A DNA stretch of 64,000 nucleotides from Saccharothrix violaceirubra (GTDB lineage Bacteria > Actinomycetota > Actinomycetes > Mycobacteriales > Pseudonocardiaceae): positions 3,472,001-3,536,000 of the forward strand of contig NZ_JACHJS010000001.1 in the NCBI RefSeq assembly GCF_014203755.1. Reading direction: 5' to 3'. The translations under genes were made by a program, and so were the position numbers. Positions 38,395 to 48,500 of the stretch are shown here, piece by piece. The notes below the pieces were generated by a model. The model saw only the letters and a program-made list of their open reading frames with translations, searched no databases and had not been told where the DNA came from. How positions within the stretch are numbered: the first letter of the stretch is position 1; every line of letters begins with the position of its first letter.

Positions 38395-39804
38395 ATGAAG
38401 CACTCGACCAAGCTCTCCGTCCGGTTGGCCTCGGTGATCGCGATCGCCTCGGTGTTCGGCGCGATCACGGCGACGGGCGCGACCGCGGACCCGGAACCGG
38501 ACCCCACCGAGATCTGGCCCTCCCAGGTCACCGCGAACTTCACCGCGCTGCCATGCCGGGCGGGCGGTCCTACCGCAGCCGACAGTGCGGCCGCCGGCGA
38601 TCTCAACCCGGTACTGAACAACAAGATGCGCGGCTACATGACCGCCTACAACACATCGTGCGCCCGAGCGGTCGTCCAAGCCGTAAAGGCGCGGGGCCTC
38701 AACGAGTACGCGGCGGCGATCGCGATCTCTACGACCATCGTGGAGACCGGCAACGCCAACCTCGACGGTGGTGACCTGGACTCGGTCGGCCTGTTCCAGC
38801 AGCGCGCGTCGTGGGGCAGTTTCGCCGAGCGCACCGATCCGCCGACCGCGACCAACAAGTTCCTCGACGTGATGCAGGCGTTCTACCCGAACGGCTCGTG
38901 GAACACCACGCCGATCGGTGACGTCGCGGCCCGCGTCCAACGCCCCGCCGAGCAGTACGCCTACCGGTACGCGGTGGAGGCGGCCGACGCCGTCAAGATC
39001 GCCCACCACCTGTGGGGTGTTCCTCAGGGTCGGGCCGACATCGTGCGGATCAACACCGACGGCACCCTCACCGGCTGGCACAACAACGACGCGTTCACCG
39101 GGCAATGGAACGCACCCGCCAACCTCGGCGGCGTCGGCCCCGTCGACCACACCCGACTCCAACTCGCCGACCTCGACGGAGACGGCCGATCCGACCTCAT
39201 CCGGATCGAACCCAACGGCACCCTCACCGCTTGGTGGAACAACAACGCGTTCGCCGGACAGTGGAACTCCCCGGTCAACATCGGCGGCGTCGGCAGCACC
39301 GACCACACCCGACTCCGCTTCGCCGACCTCGACGGCGACGGACGCGCCGACCTGGTCCGCGTCGAGGCCGACGGCGCCCTCACCGCGTGGCGCAACCTCA
39401 ACGCGTTCGCCGGACAGTGGAGCGCACCCACCAACATCGGCGGCGTCGGCAGCACCGACCACACCCGACTCCGCTTCGCCGACCTCGACGCCGACGGCCG
39501 ATCCGACCTCATCCGGATCGAAGCCAACGGCACCCTCACCGGCTGGTGGAACAACAATGCCCTCGCCGGGCAGTGGAACTCCCCGGTCAACATCGGCGGC
39601 TTGGGCGCGGTCGACCACACCCGCGTCGAACTCGCCGACCTCGACGCCGACGGCAAAGCCGACATCGTCCGCACCAACACCGACGGCACCCTCACCGGCT
39701 GGCACAACAACAACGCCTTCGCCGGACAGTGGAACGCACCCGCCAACCTCGGCGGCGTCGGCCCCGTCGACCACACCCGACTCCGCTTCGCCGACCTCGA
39801 CTGA
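38395..39804 (+). CDS. Secreted lysozyme-like protein with five-repeat propeller tail
   Basis: 469 residues. Signal peptide (LASVIAIASVFGAITATGATA), then a domain with YAAAIAISTTIVETGNANL and GDLDSVGLFQQRASWGS. This is the E-(x)n-SxGLFQQR pattern of actinobacterial lysozyme-like/transglycosylase heads, with Glu in VETG as candidate acid. From about residue 214 it has the same five 52-residue propeller repeats as the gene before it. ATG 38395 follows AAGGAA. It starts 29 bases after the previous stop, so the two are probably cotranscribed. Different cutting heads on one binding tail suggest concerted wall degradation. Confidence 0.85.
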   Translation: MKHSTKLSVRLASVIAIASVFGAITATGATADPEPDPTEIWPSQVTANFTALPCRAGGPTAADSAAAGDLNPVLNNKMRGYMTAYNTSCARAVVQAVKARGLNEYAAAIAISTTIVETGNANLDGGDLDSVGLFQQRASWGSFAERTDPPTATNKFLDVMQAFYPNGSWNTTPIGDVAARVQRPAEQYAYRYAVEAADAVKIAHHLWGVPQGRADIVRINTDGTLTGWHNNDAFTGQWNAPANLGGVGPVDHTRLQLADLDGDGRSDLIRIEPNGTLTAWWNNNAFAGQWNSPVNIGGVGSTDHTRLRFADLDGDGRADLVRVEADGALTAWRNLNAFAGQWSAPTNIGGVGSTDHTRLRFADLDADGRSDLIRIEANGTLTGWWNNNALAGQWNSPVNIGGLGAVDHTRVELADLDADGKADIVRTNTDGTLTGWHNNNAFAGQWNAPANLGGVGPVDHTRLRFADLD

Positions 39805-39812
39805 CCCGACCG
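39034..39812 (+). repeat. 779-bp duplicated propeller segment, copy 2
   Basis: Second copy of 37595-38373. Homology stops sharply at the N-terminal domain junction and about 8 bases after the stop codon, consistent with duplication or gene conversion of the tail alone. Confidence 0.9.
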
Positions 39813-39819
39813 ACACCAA

Positions 39820-39857
39820 GGTGAACGCCCGCCCGGGATACCCGGCGGGCGTTCACC
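39820..39857 (+). terminator. Hairpin terminator after the twin hydrolase genes
   Basis: GGTGAACGCCCGCC and GGCGGGCGTTCACC form a perfect 14-bp stem with a 10-base loop, 15 bases past the second stop. No such hairpin separates the two genes. Confidence 0.8.
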
Positions 39858-40008
39858 CTGTCTCCAAGTGGTCACGCTGCGTCCCGGTGCTGCGACTTTC
39901 CGGAACCGCGGGAAAATGTCGGAAACTTCTCCGCGCGGGGTGTCGATTCCGGACGGTCCCCGTTCGACGTCCTGACGACACGCACCGACAGACCGACTGG
40001 AGCACCCC

Positions 40009-40584
40009 ATGCGCACGCTGATCGTCACCTCGTTCGTCTCGCTCGACGGCGTCGTCGAGGCTCCGGGCGGGGAGCCCGGCTACCGCAACAGCGGGTGGAC
40101 GTTCAAGGACATCGACTTCGACCCGGCCGCCTACGAGCTGAAAAGCCGCGAGCAGGACGAGGCGACGGCCATGCTGCTGGGTCGCGTCAGCTACCAGGTC
40201 TTCTCGCCGGTGTGGCCGACGATGACCGAGGAGTTCCCGCGTTACAACGCGATGCCCAAGTACGTCGTCTCCACCACCCTGGCCGAGCGGGACCTGGTGT
40301 CGAACTGGGGCGACACGGCAATCCTGCGCTCGCTGGACGACGTGGCCGCCCTGAAGGCCGGCGAGGGCGGCCCGATCAGCGTCCACGGCAGCGCCACCCT
40401 TTCCCGGAACCTCGCGGACGCCGGCCTGGTCGACCGCTACCACCTGCTCGTCTTCCCGGTCCTGCTCGGCGCGGGCAAGCGCCTGTTCAGCGGCACGGAC
40501 AAGGACAAGCAGAGCCTGAAGCTCGTCGAGAGCGAGTCGTACTCCAACGGCATCCAGAAGCTGGTGTACGACGTGGTCCGCTGA
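40009..40584 (+). CDS. Dihydrofolate reductase-fold (RibD C-terminal-like) protein
   Basis: 191 residues. TSFVSLDGVVEAPGGEPGYR at the start, LLGRVSYQVFSPVWPTM, YVVSTTLAERDL, ISVHGSATLSRNLADAGLVD and LGAGKRLF match the YyaP/RibD-C branch of the DHFR superfamily. These are usually stand-alone NADPH-dependent reductases of unknown substrate. GGAGCACCCC precedes ATG 40009. A TetR gene lies 150 bases downstream in the opposite direction. Confidence 0.88.
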   Translation: MRTLIVTSFVSLDGVVEAPGGEPGYRNSGWTFKDIDFDPAAYELKSREQDEATAMLLGRVSYQVFSPVWPTMTEEFPRYNAMPKYVVSTTLAERDLVSNWGDTAILRSLDDVAALKAGEGGPISVHGSATLSRNLADAGLVDRYHLLVFPVLLGAGKRLFSGTDKDKQSLKLVESESYSNGIQKLVYDVVR

Positions 40585-40732
40585 CCGTTGGTGCGGCCAC
40601 CACCTGACTGGTCGAGCACACCCGCGACGAGACCGGCTACCGGTTCGCGCAGCGCCGCATCCGCGACCACGTCGCCCACTGTCGACCGCGCCGGCCCGCC
40701 GAGGCGGTGCGCTCCCGGACGGCCCGAGGAGG
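40585..40732. other. Intergenic stretch with a coding-like relic
   Basis: Plus-strand frame from about 40608 reads LVEHTRDETGYRFAQRRIRD with strong G/C third positions but no start codon or ribosome binding site. It runs into the 3' end of the TetR gene. It looks like the remnant of a lost gene. Family not recognised. Confidence 0.3.
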
Positions 40733-41281
40733 TCAGGTGAACGAGTCGACCGCGCGGGCGAGCGTGGCGAGCGTGGCGGACCGGTCGTCGAGGTAGCCGC
40801 CGACCAGCGCACCGTCGCGCAGCATCATCAGGGTGCGGGCGTCGGCCGCCGGGTCGGGGCGGCCGGCGGTGGTCAGCAGGGCGGTCATCGCCTCGACGAG
40901 CCAGGCCCGGTGTCCGGCGATGATCCCGCGCACCGGGTGGGTCGGGTCGGGGAACTCGGCGGCGGCGTTGATGAACGGGCAGCCGCGGAACGACGTGTCG
41001 CGCAGTCGCTCGCCCAGTCCCGTCACCAACACGGTCAGCGCCACGCGCGGACTGCCCGCCGCGGCGACGATCTCGGAGACCCGGGCGCGCATGTCGTCGG
41101 CATGCGCCGCCAGACAGGCCCGGACGAGGTCCTCCTTGCCCGAGAAGTGGCGGTAGAACGTGGCCCGGCTGACCCCCGCCGCGCCGATCACCTCGTCGAC
41201 CGGGACCGTGTGGATGCCCCGCAGGTAGAAGATCCTGCTCGCGGTCGTGAGCAGGCGGTCGCGGGCGTCGGTGTTCCCCAT
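40733..41281 (-). CDS. TetR-family transcriptional regulator
   Basis: 182 residues. N-terminal HTH: RDRLLTTASRIFYLRGIHTV then VIGAAGVSRATFYRHFSGKEDL. The ligand domain contains RGCPFINAAAEFPDPTHPVR, typical of TetR_C_16-like members that control efflux or reductase genes. ATG 41281 with GGTGAG upstream is preferred over GTG 41290. Targets are unknown. A pair of GGAACxTTCTGT repeats lies upstream and could be operators. Confidence 0.88.
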   Translation of the reverse strand: MGNTDARDRLLTTASRIFYLRGIHTVPVDEVIGAAGVSRATFYRHFSGKEDLVRACLAAHADDMRARVSEIVAAAGSPRVALTVLVTGLGERLRDTSFRGCPFINAAAEFPDPTHPVRGIIAGHRAWLVEAMTALLTTAGRPDPAADARTLMMLRDGALVGGYLDDRSATLATLARAVDSFT

Positions 41282-41296
41282 GTCGCTCACCGTAAT

Positions 41297-41353
41297 GGAA
41301 CGTTCTGTCCGCCGGAAACCTCGGAGAATTGCGAGAAAAACGGAACTTTCTGT
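41297..41353. repeat. Direct repeat pair upstream of the TetR gene
   Basis: GGAACGTTCTGT (41297-41308) and GGAACTTTCTGT (41342-41353) differ at one base and are spaced 45 bases apart. The first holds the palindrome GAACGTTC. It lies 16 bases before the TetR start, so autoregulatory operator sites are possible. The remaining 41354-41606 shows nothing else I can support. Confidence 0.4.
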
Positions 41354-41606
41354 TTTTCGGCCCGAACTCGGGAGAAAATCGGCACTATTGTGCCGGGGGC
41401 CGGACTTCGGCTACGGCCGAGCCGTTCCCGGACCCTCGTCCGGGAGAATCCGGGGAGATGTCCGATGGAGTTCGCCGTCAACGCTGCCGAAAAATAGCAG
41501 CCGCTGCGTGCCCACCAGCGGTTATGACCATATTCCGCGCGTGGCGTGCAGCGCGCCGACGAAACGTCTCCGGACACTCCCACATTTATCGAAAAAGGGG
41601 CCGATA

Positions 41607-42047
41607 ATGGCAAGGTTCACCCGTACCGCCACTATCGCGGCACTCGCTGCCGCCTTGGTCGCGCCGCTCTTCACGGCGCCCGCCGCGTCCGCGACGGAGA
41701 CCGCGATCGGCTGCACCGACGGTGCCAACCCCAGCTCGTTCCCCAACCCGAGTTCCCCGCGAGTGGTCGACGGGTTCTTCTACGGCAGAATCGAACTGCG
41801 CTACAGCAGCAACACCTGCGCGTGGGGGCGGCTGACCTACCACAAGAGCGACCTCGTGTGGGTCGACCGCGCGAACAACATCACCGAGGCGAACAACGGC
41901 AACTGGACGCAGCTCGGCATCACCGAACTCACGACCGGTCACCAGGTCTTCACGCCCGGCTACAACGACAACGGCAAGGTCATGCGTGCGTGCGCCGAAC
42001 TCAGCGACTTCAACGGTCTGACCGTCTACTGCACCGGCTGGTACTGA
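41607..42047 (+). CDS. Secreted DUF2690 protein
   Basis: 146 residues. Signal peptide (MARFTRTATIAALAAALVAP, ending ASA), then IGCTDGANP, FFYGRIELRYSSNTCAWGRL and VMRACAELSDFNGLTVYCTGWY. Four Cys could form two disulfides. The GRxELRYSxxCxxxW core is that of the actinobacterial DUF2690 family, found alone or fused to HTH domains; function unknown. AAGGGG precedes ATG 41607, and a strong terminator follows. Confidence 0.8.
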   Translation: MARFTRTATIAALAAALVAPLFTAPAASATETAIGCTDGANPSSFPNPSSPRVVDGFFYGRIELRYSSNTCAWGRLTYHKSDLVWVDRANNITEANNGNWTQLGITELTTGHQVFTPGYNDNGKVMRACAELSDFNGLTVYCTGWY

Positions 42048-42054
42048 GAACGGC

Positions 42055-42083
42055 GGGCCGCTCCCCTCGTCCGGGAGCGGCCC
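42055..42083 (+). terminator. Hairpin terminator after the DUF2690 gene
   Basis: GGGCCGCTCCC and GGGAGCGGCCC form a perfect 11-bp stem with a 7-base loop, followed by CTT. Confidence 0.75.
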
Positions 42084-42227
42084 CTTCCGACGAACGGGTG
42101 ATCTTCCTCGGCTCGGCCGGGCCGCGAGGCTTGGGCACCGCCCGACGATCCGGTGGCACGGCTTGTGCCCGACCGCCGGGAGGACGATGCTCGGGCGACC
42201 AGGACCCCGCACGGGGGAGGTGCGCGA

Positions 42228-42581
42228 GTGGACATCCGCGAGAGTCCGCTGCACGTCGAGCGCTCGGTCCGCGGGCGGACGGTGGTGGTGACCGTGGTGG
42301 GCGAAGTCGATGCCAACACCGCGCCGCCGCTGCACGACGGCTTCGGGGACGCACTCGCGCTGGTCGCGCCCGGCGGCACGCTCGTCGTCGACCTGCGCGA
42401 CACGACGTTCTTCGCCGCCGCCGGGGTGACCGCGCTCGTCCGCCTGCACAAGGCCACGGGGGCGGCCGGGGTGTCGTTGCGGCTCGTGGCGACCCGAAGG
42501 ATTCTGCGGGTGCTGCGGATCAGCGGCACGCTCGTGATGTTCACGCCGCTGTCCGTGCCCTCGCCCCGCTCCCCCGGCTAG
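42228..42581 (+). CDS. STAS-domain protein lacking the usual phospho-serine
   Basis: 117 residues; VVVTVVGEVDANTAPPLHDG and VVDLRDTTFFAAAGVTALVR define a STAS domain. The normal phosphorylation motif (DSxGL) reads AAAGV, so no Ser is available there. It may be a constitutively active or decoy anti-sigma antagonist. GTG 42228 follows GGGGAGG. Its stop touches the convergent surface-protein gene. No partner kinase is adjacent. Confidence 0.82.
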   Translation: MDIRESPLHVERSVRGRTVVVTVVGEVDANTAPPLHDGFGDALALVAPGGTLVVDLRDTTFFAAAGVTALVRLHKATGAAGVSLRLVATRRILRVLRISGTLVMFTPLSVPSPRSPG

Positions 42582-45500
42582 CTAACGCGACCGGCGGCGC
42601 GATCGGGTCGCCGCGAACCACAGGCCCCAGCCGAACGCCAGCAGGCCGAGCGCCAACAACGTCAGCCACGGCGCCGGCACGCCCGTCTGCGCCAGCGGCG
42701 CACGTCGGGGCTCGGTGGCGGGTGGCACGGTCACGGGCTGGTCGAGCACGATCGGGAACCGGGTGTCGACCGGTGCCGCCGACACGACGTCCACGTCCAC
42801 CACGCCCGACGTGGTGCCCGTGGCCGGGTCGGTGCCCACGCACGAGTAGTGGCCATACGGGAGCTGCTCCAGCGTGAAGCCGCCCGCCGTGCTCGCCACG
42901 ATGTCCATCAGCACGTCGTCGGTCGTGTCGAGGACGTCGTCGAACCCCGCCCACCGGCACTTCACCGCGGCGGCCGGGATCGGATCGCCGGTGCGGCTGT
43001 CCACGATCACGCCCGACACGCTCCCCTTGCCGATGCCCGCGAAGCTCGCACCCGAGGTCAGGCCACCCGCCACGGACACGTCCACGGTCCAGTCCGCCTG
43101 TCCGTCGGAGTCCGAGGTGTAGGAGAACCCGGCGGCCGTGATCGAGGCCCTGACCTGGTAGTCGCCGGGCGTGACCCCGGTGAACGCGTAGCCGCCGTCC
43201 GGGCCGGTGATCTGCGACGGGGGCTCGTCCGCCCTGGTCGCCGCACGGGCCGTGGTCATCAGCGTGACCTGGACGCCCGGCAGTGGCCACTCGTTGCCGT
43301 CCCGCACCCCGTTGAGGTTCCGGTCGAACCACACGGTGCCGGACACGACGCCGACCGGCGGCGACTCAGGTGTGGTCGTGGTGGTCGGCACCGTGGTGGA
43401 CACGGTCGTGGACGACGAAGTCGTGGTGGTGGACGACGTCGTCGTAGTGGGTTCCGTCGTCGTGGTGGTAGTGGTCGGCTCCGTCGTGGTCGTGGTGGGC
43501 CCGGTCGTAGTCGTCGGCTCGGTCGTGGTCGTGGTGGTCGTAGTCGTGGTGGTCGTAGTCGGCTCGGTCGTCGTGGTGGTGGGCTCGGTGGTGGTGGGCG
43601 GCGTCGTCGCCGTCGTCACGGTCGGTTCGGTCGTGGTGGTGGTCGTCGGTTCCGTCGTGGTCGGTTCGGTGGTCGGAGTCGTCGGTGTGGGCGCGGTCGT
43701 CGTGCTCGGTTCCTCGGTGGTGGTCGTCGTCGTGGTCACCGTGGTCGACGTGGGTTCGGTCGTCTCCGTCGTCGTGGGCGTGGTGGCCGTCGTGATGGTG
43801 GTGGTCGGCTCGGCGGTCTCCGTCGTGGTGGCGGTGGTGGGCGTCGTCGCGGTCGTGACGCTCGCCGACGTGGTCTCGGTGGTCGTTTCCGTGGTGGTGG
43901 TGGTCGTCGGTTCCGTCGTGGTGGTGACTTCCGTGGTGGTCGTCGGCTCAGGCTCAGTGGTCGTGGTTGTGGTCGTGGTCGTCGTGGTCGTGCTCTCGGT
44001 CGTCGTGGTCGTGGGCTCGGTGGTCGTAGGCGTGGTCGGCTCCGTAGTAGTGGTCGTGGTGGCGGTCGTGACGATCGGTGTCGTGGTGGTGGTCGGCACG
44101 GGCGCGGTCAACGGCGTGCTCGTCGAGTCCTGCCCGGTCAACGGCTGCGCGACACCGGGCGACGTCGCCGACCCCACACCGGTGCTGCTCCACGACCCCG
44201 CCGAGACGTCGTCCGCCGTCGCCGTGTGCGTCCCGGTGCACGTCACGCTCGCACCCGGCAGGACAGTCGTCGCCGTGCAGCTCAACGCCTCCCCGCCCAC
44301 CGTCACCCCGACGCCGCTCAACGTCGTGTTGCCGGTGTTGGCCACGACATAGGACACGGTGATCACGTCCCCCTCCCCCGCGTCGTCCGGCGCCGTGGCC
44401 GTGCCCGTGACGGTCAGCCCCGGAACCCGCGCCAACGCCACGGTGTCCGAACCGGAACCGGTGGCCGGACCGGCGGTGCTCCCGGCCGTCACCGAGATCG
44501 CGCCCACCGCCGACCCACCATCCACTTCGGACTGGACGAGCGTGCGCGACGTCGTGCACGTGGTACTCGCGCCCACCGCCAACGACGACGCCCCACAGGC
44601 ACCGGTACCGGGTGTGAGGGCCGTGAGCGCGACGTTGCCGCTGTTGGTCACCGTCCACGTCCACGTGATCAACTGCCCGGCCACCGGCCGCACACCGGCA
44701 TCGGGCGGCGTCGCGGTCACGGTCAACTCGGGACGCGGTGCGGGCGCGGCCACCGTCACGGCGACCGTCCCGCGCACGGCACGACCCGACACCGGGTCCG
44801 TGACCAGGTAGTCGAACGTGTCCGTGCCCGTGAACCCGGTCCGGGGCGTGTACACGAGGCCGTCCACGTCACCGTTGTCCGCCGCGGTCACCACGGTCAC
44901 CACGCACCCCGCGCACGTGGCGGACGACGGCACGACGACGGGCTTCGGCTGGTCGACGACCACGTCCAGGTCCAGCACCGGTGGCGCCGCCAGGATCCGC
45001 ACCGACGACACCGCGCCGCTCGAGGTCGTGTACGTGAACGTCGCCAACCCGGCGAAGTCCGCGGGCGGCTGCCAGTCCACCAACCCGTCGCGCACGGTCG
45101 CGGTGCCGTAGGACGCGGCGCCCACCGCCACCACCGCGCATCCCGGGCAGTCGTCGTTGGCCAGCACGTCCAACCCGGTCACCGCGCCCCCGTGCGCGAC
45201 GGTGGTCGAATCCGGCCGGGCGTCGCCGACCTCGACGACCAGGGTCGCCGACGAGGACGCGTCCGTCGCCGGGTCGGTCGCCGTGTACCCGACGGTCACG
45301 GTGCCGGTCCACCCGGCTACCGGTGCGACGCGGATGCCGCCGGGAACCAGGCTCACCCGCGGGTCGGAGCCGTCGACGGACACCACGCAGTCGGTGCACG
45401 CGTCGTTGGCCAGCACGTCCACGACCACCGGCACGCCGACGGACGTGAACGTCGAGTCGTCCACCGCCACGGGCGTCACGGTCACGCCGACCGACGCGCT

Positions 45501-48500
45501 CGCGTACGCGCCGGTCGTGGGGTCGACGACGGAGTACGTGAACGCGTCCGCGCCGCTGAACCCCGGCGCCGCCCGGTACACGACCCGGGAACGGACGTCG
45601 ACCGACACCGTGCCGTGCGCCGGGTCGGAGCCGATGCCCACCGCGCACCCGCCGCAGGAGTCGTTGCCCAGCACCGGGATCACGACCGGGGTGCCGCTCG
45701 GCGTCGTCGCGCTGTCGGCCTGCACGCCGGGCACGGCCACGACGTCCACGGTGACCGTGCCGCCGAAGGTGTTGCCCGACCCGTCGACCGCGCTGTAGGT
45801 GAACGTGGCCGTGCCGACGCCCGCCGGGGTGAACGTGACCACGTCGTCGACCCGCGTGACCGAGCCCGACGACGGCGTGCCGAGCCCGGTGAGCGCGCAG
45901 TTGGCGCACAGGTCGTTGGCCAGCGGCAGCACGTCGACGGGCGTGCCCTCGACCGTGGTCGCGGTGTCGCCCGCCGCGATCGGCGCGACGGTGACAACCA
46001 CGTCGGCCGTCGTGGTGGCCGAGTTCTTGGTGAGGGTGTAGGTGAACCGGACCTGTCCGGAAAATCCCGCCGCGGGCGTGTACTTCACAGCGCCGCCGAC
46101 GATCTCGGCCGTGCCGGACGCGGGCGTGGTGACCGAACTGAGCGTGCACGTGGTGCAGGGGTCGTTGGTCAGCACGGGCACCGTGACCGGCGTGCCCGGC
46201 GTAGTGGACGCGGTGTCGTCAACGGCGCCGCGCACGGTGATCCGGACCGTGCCGTCCGAACCCGCCGAGCCCGACACGCTGCTGGTGATCCGGTAGGTGA
46301 AGGAGACCTGGCCGATCGCGCTGCCCGGCGTGTAGGTGTACGAGCCGTCGCCGACGAACGACACCGAACCCGACGACGGGTTGCTCAGCTTGGTGCGGGT
46401 GCAGGTGGTCGGGCAAGAGTCGTTGGCGGCGACCGTGCCGGACACCGACTGTCCCTGGAGGACGGTCGCGGAGTCGTCGGCCGCGAGCGGACCGACGGTC
46501 GTGTTCACGGTGCCGGAGATGCGCAGACCACTCGCCGGGTCGGCCACCACGTAGGTGAACGAGTCCGTGCCCGCGAACCCGGCGGCCGGGGTGTAGACGG
46601 CGGCGCCGGTCGCCGGGTCGACGGTGACCGACCCGTTGGCGGGCGCGGAACCCGGCGAGTACACGCAGTTCGGGCACGACCCGCCGGCCGGGAGCGGCAC
46701 GGTCACGGGCACGCCGTAGGTGGTCTGCGCGCTGTTCGTCGGCGGTCCGACAAGCAGCGTCGCCGGCGTGGTCGCGCTGCCGCTGGACCCGGTGATGCCG
46801 TAGGTGAAGCCGTCCAACCCCCACAGGCCGGTGGTGGGCGTGTAGGTCACGATCACCGTGCCACCGCTGGAGTACGTCACCGTGCCCCGGCCCGCGCCGG
46901 TGCCGGCCTGGGGTTTGCAGCCGCCGGAGCAACCGGGGTCATTGGCCTTGACCGGAACGACCACGGCCGTGTTGTACGGCGTGGTGGCGTAGTCGGGCGC
47001 GAGGTCGGCGACGTTGATCCGGACCTGGCCGTCGGCGGTGCGACCGGCGTTGTCCGTCGCGCGGTAGGTGAACGTGGCCGTGCCGCTGAAGTTGGACGCG
47101 GGCGTGTAGGTGAACGTGCCGTTGGACGCGACGGTCACCGTGCCGCTCGACGGCGCGGTGAGCACCGCGGCGGTACAGCTCGTGCACGCGTCGTTGGAGA
47201 GCACGCTCGAACCGGACAGCTGGGTGTTCTTGCCGGTGGCGTAGGTGTCGGTGATCGCGGCGGGCAGGACGGCGACGGTCACCGTGGCGGTGCGGCTGGA
47301 GTAGCCGTCGGTGGCGGTGTAGGTGAACGTCCGGGTGCCGGAGGCGCCCGAAGCCGGGGTGTAGGTGACGGTGCCGGCCGGGTCGAGCACGGCGGTGCCG
47401 CTCGCGGGCGTGCTCACGGACGTGACCCGCAGCGGCAGGCCGGAGCTGCTCGTGTCGTTGGCCAGGACGTTCACGACGACGGCCGTGCCGGCGGGTGTGC
47501 TCACGCTGTCGTCGGTGACGCCGAGCGCGCCCGAGCCCAGGACCGTGACCGACGCGGTCGCGGGCGCGGAGTCCGTGACGTCGGCGGTCGTGTCGACGAC
47601 GGTCTGACCGAAGCGGGCGACGGCCGAGTTGACGCGGACGCCCGCGGTGGCGCCGAGCGCGAGCGAGTACGTCAGAGTCGTGGCACCGGCCGCCGGGACC
47701 GGGATCGGACCGGGCACGGTGAGGGTGCGGCCGGAGACGACCGGGTCGGCGGCGGTCCGGCCGTCGATCTTGAGACTGCCGGCGACGTACGCGGCGTCGT
47801 CGGGGATCGTGTCGACGACGGCGTCCACGGCGGAGGCGGTGCCGGTGTTGGCCACGCGCACGGCGTAGCTCGCGGTGCCGCCGCCGGCCGCGAGCACGCC
47901 GTCGGCGGGTGCGGTGCGGGTCTTGCCGAGGGTGAGCGGCGCGAGCGGCGAGACGGTGGGCAGGTCGCCGAACCCGGTGCCGCCCGCGTCGGTGTGCTTC
48001 ACCTGCGTGCCGCTGGCGATGTACTGGATGGGCCGGACGCGGGCGGCGGTGGCGGCGGGGCCGATCGCGCGGAACGTGTACGTGGCCGTGTAGGGGCGGT
48101 CCGGCCCGCTCGCGCCGGACAGGTACAGGCCGTCGACGTAGGTGACCTGCGGCGCGGTGCCGTCCGGCGAGATGCGCAGCTCGGTGCGTTCCAGTCGCCA
48201 GGCGGACGCGGGGAAGTCGCCGATCGTGGTCGGGGTGTACTCGAGCACGCCGGGGTCGTTCGCCGGTCCGGCGCCGAGCGTGCCGGTGTGGCCGTTCACG
48301 GTGACCGTGACGGCGTCGCCGAGCTTCGCGGTGGGTGAGGCCGTCGAGGTGACGGAGTCGACCTTGTTGGCGAGGGCTTTGATCGTGTCGACGACGTCGG
48401 CGTAGGTGAAGGTGCGGCTGCACACGGGCGTGCCGGTGCCGGGCGGTCCGTCGTGGAGGGTGATCGTGTGCGACTGGGCGGCGGTGGTCGCGCCCGTGGC

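Noticed and set aside
37595..39812. Periodic repeats that could be mistaken for a CRISPR array
   Set aside because: The 156-base units are protein-coding, in frame, and encode calcium-loop propeller blades. There are no 20-40-bp spacers and no cas genes.
37561..39819. A 752-codon minus-strand frame opposite the twin hydrolases
   Set aside because: It mirrors the periodic repeats of the real genes; no motif, signal peptide or ribosome binding site fits.
42849..48338. An 1,829-codon open frame on the plus strand opposite the giant surface protein
   Set aside because: It is Arg/Gly/Val-rich with no domain. It arises from the repetitive GC-skewed codons of the real minus-strand gene, which has signal peptide, repeats and sorting signal.
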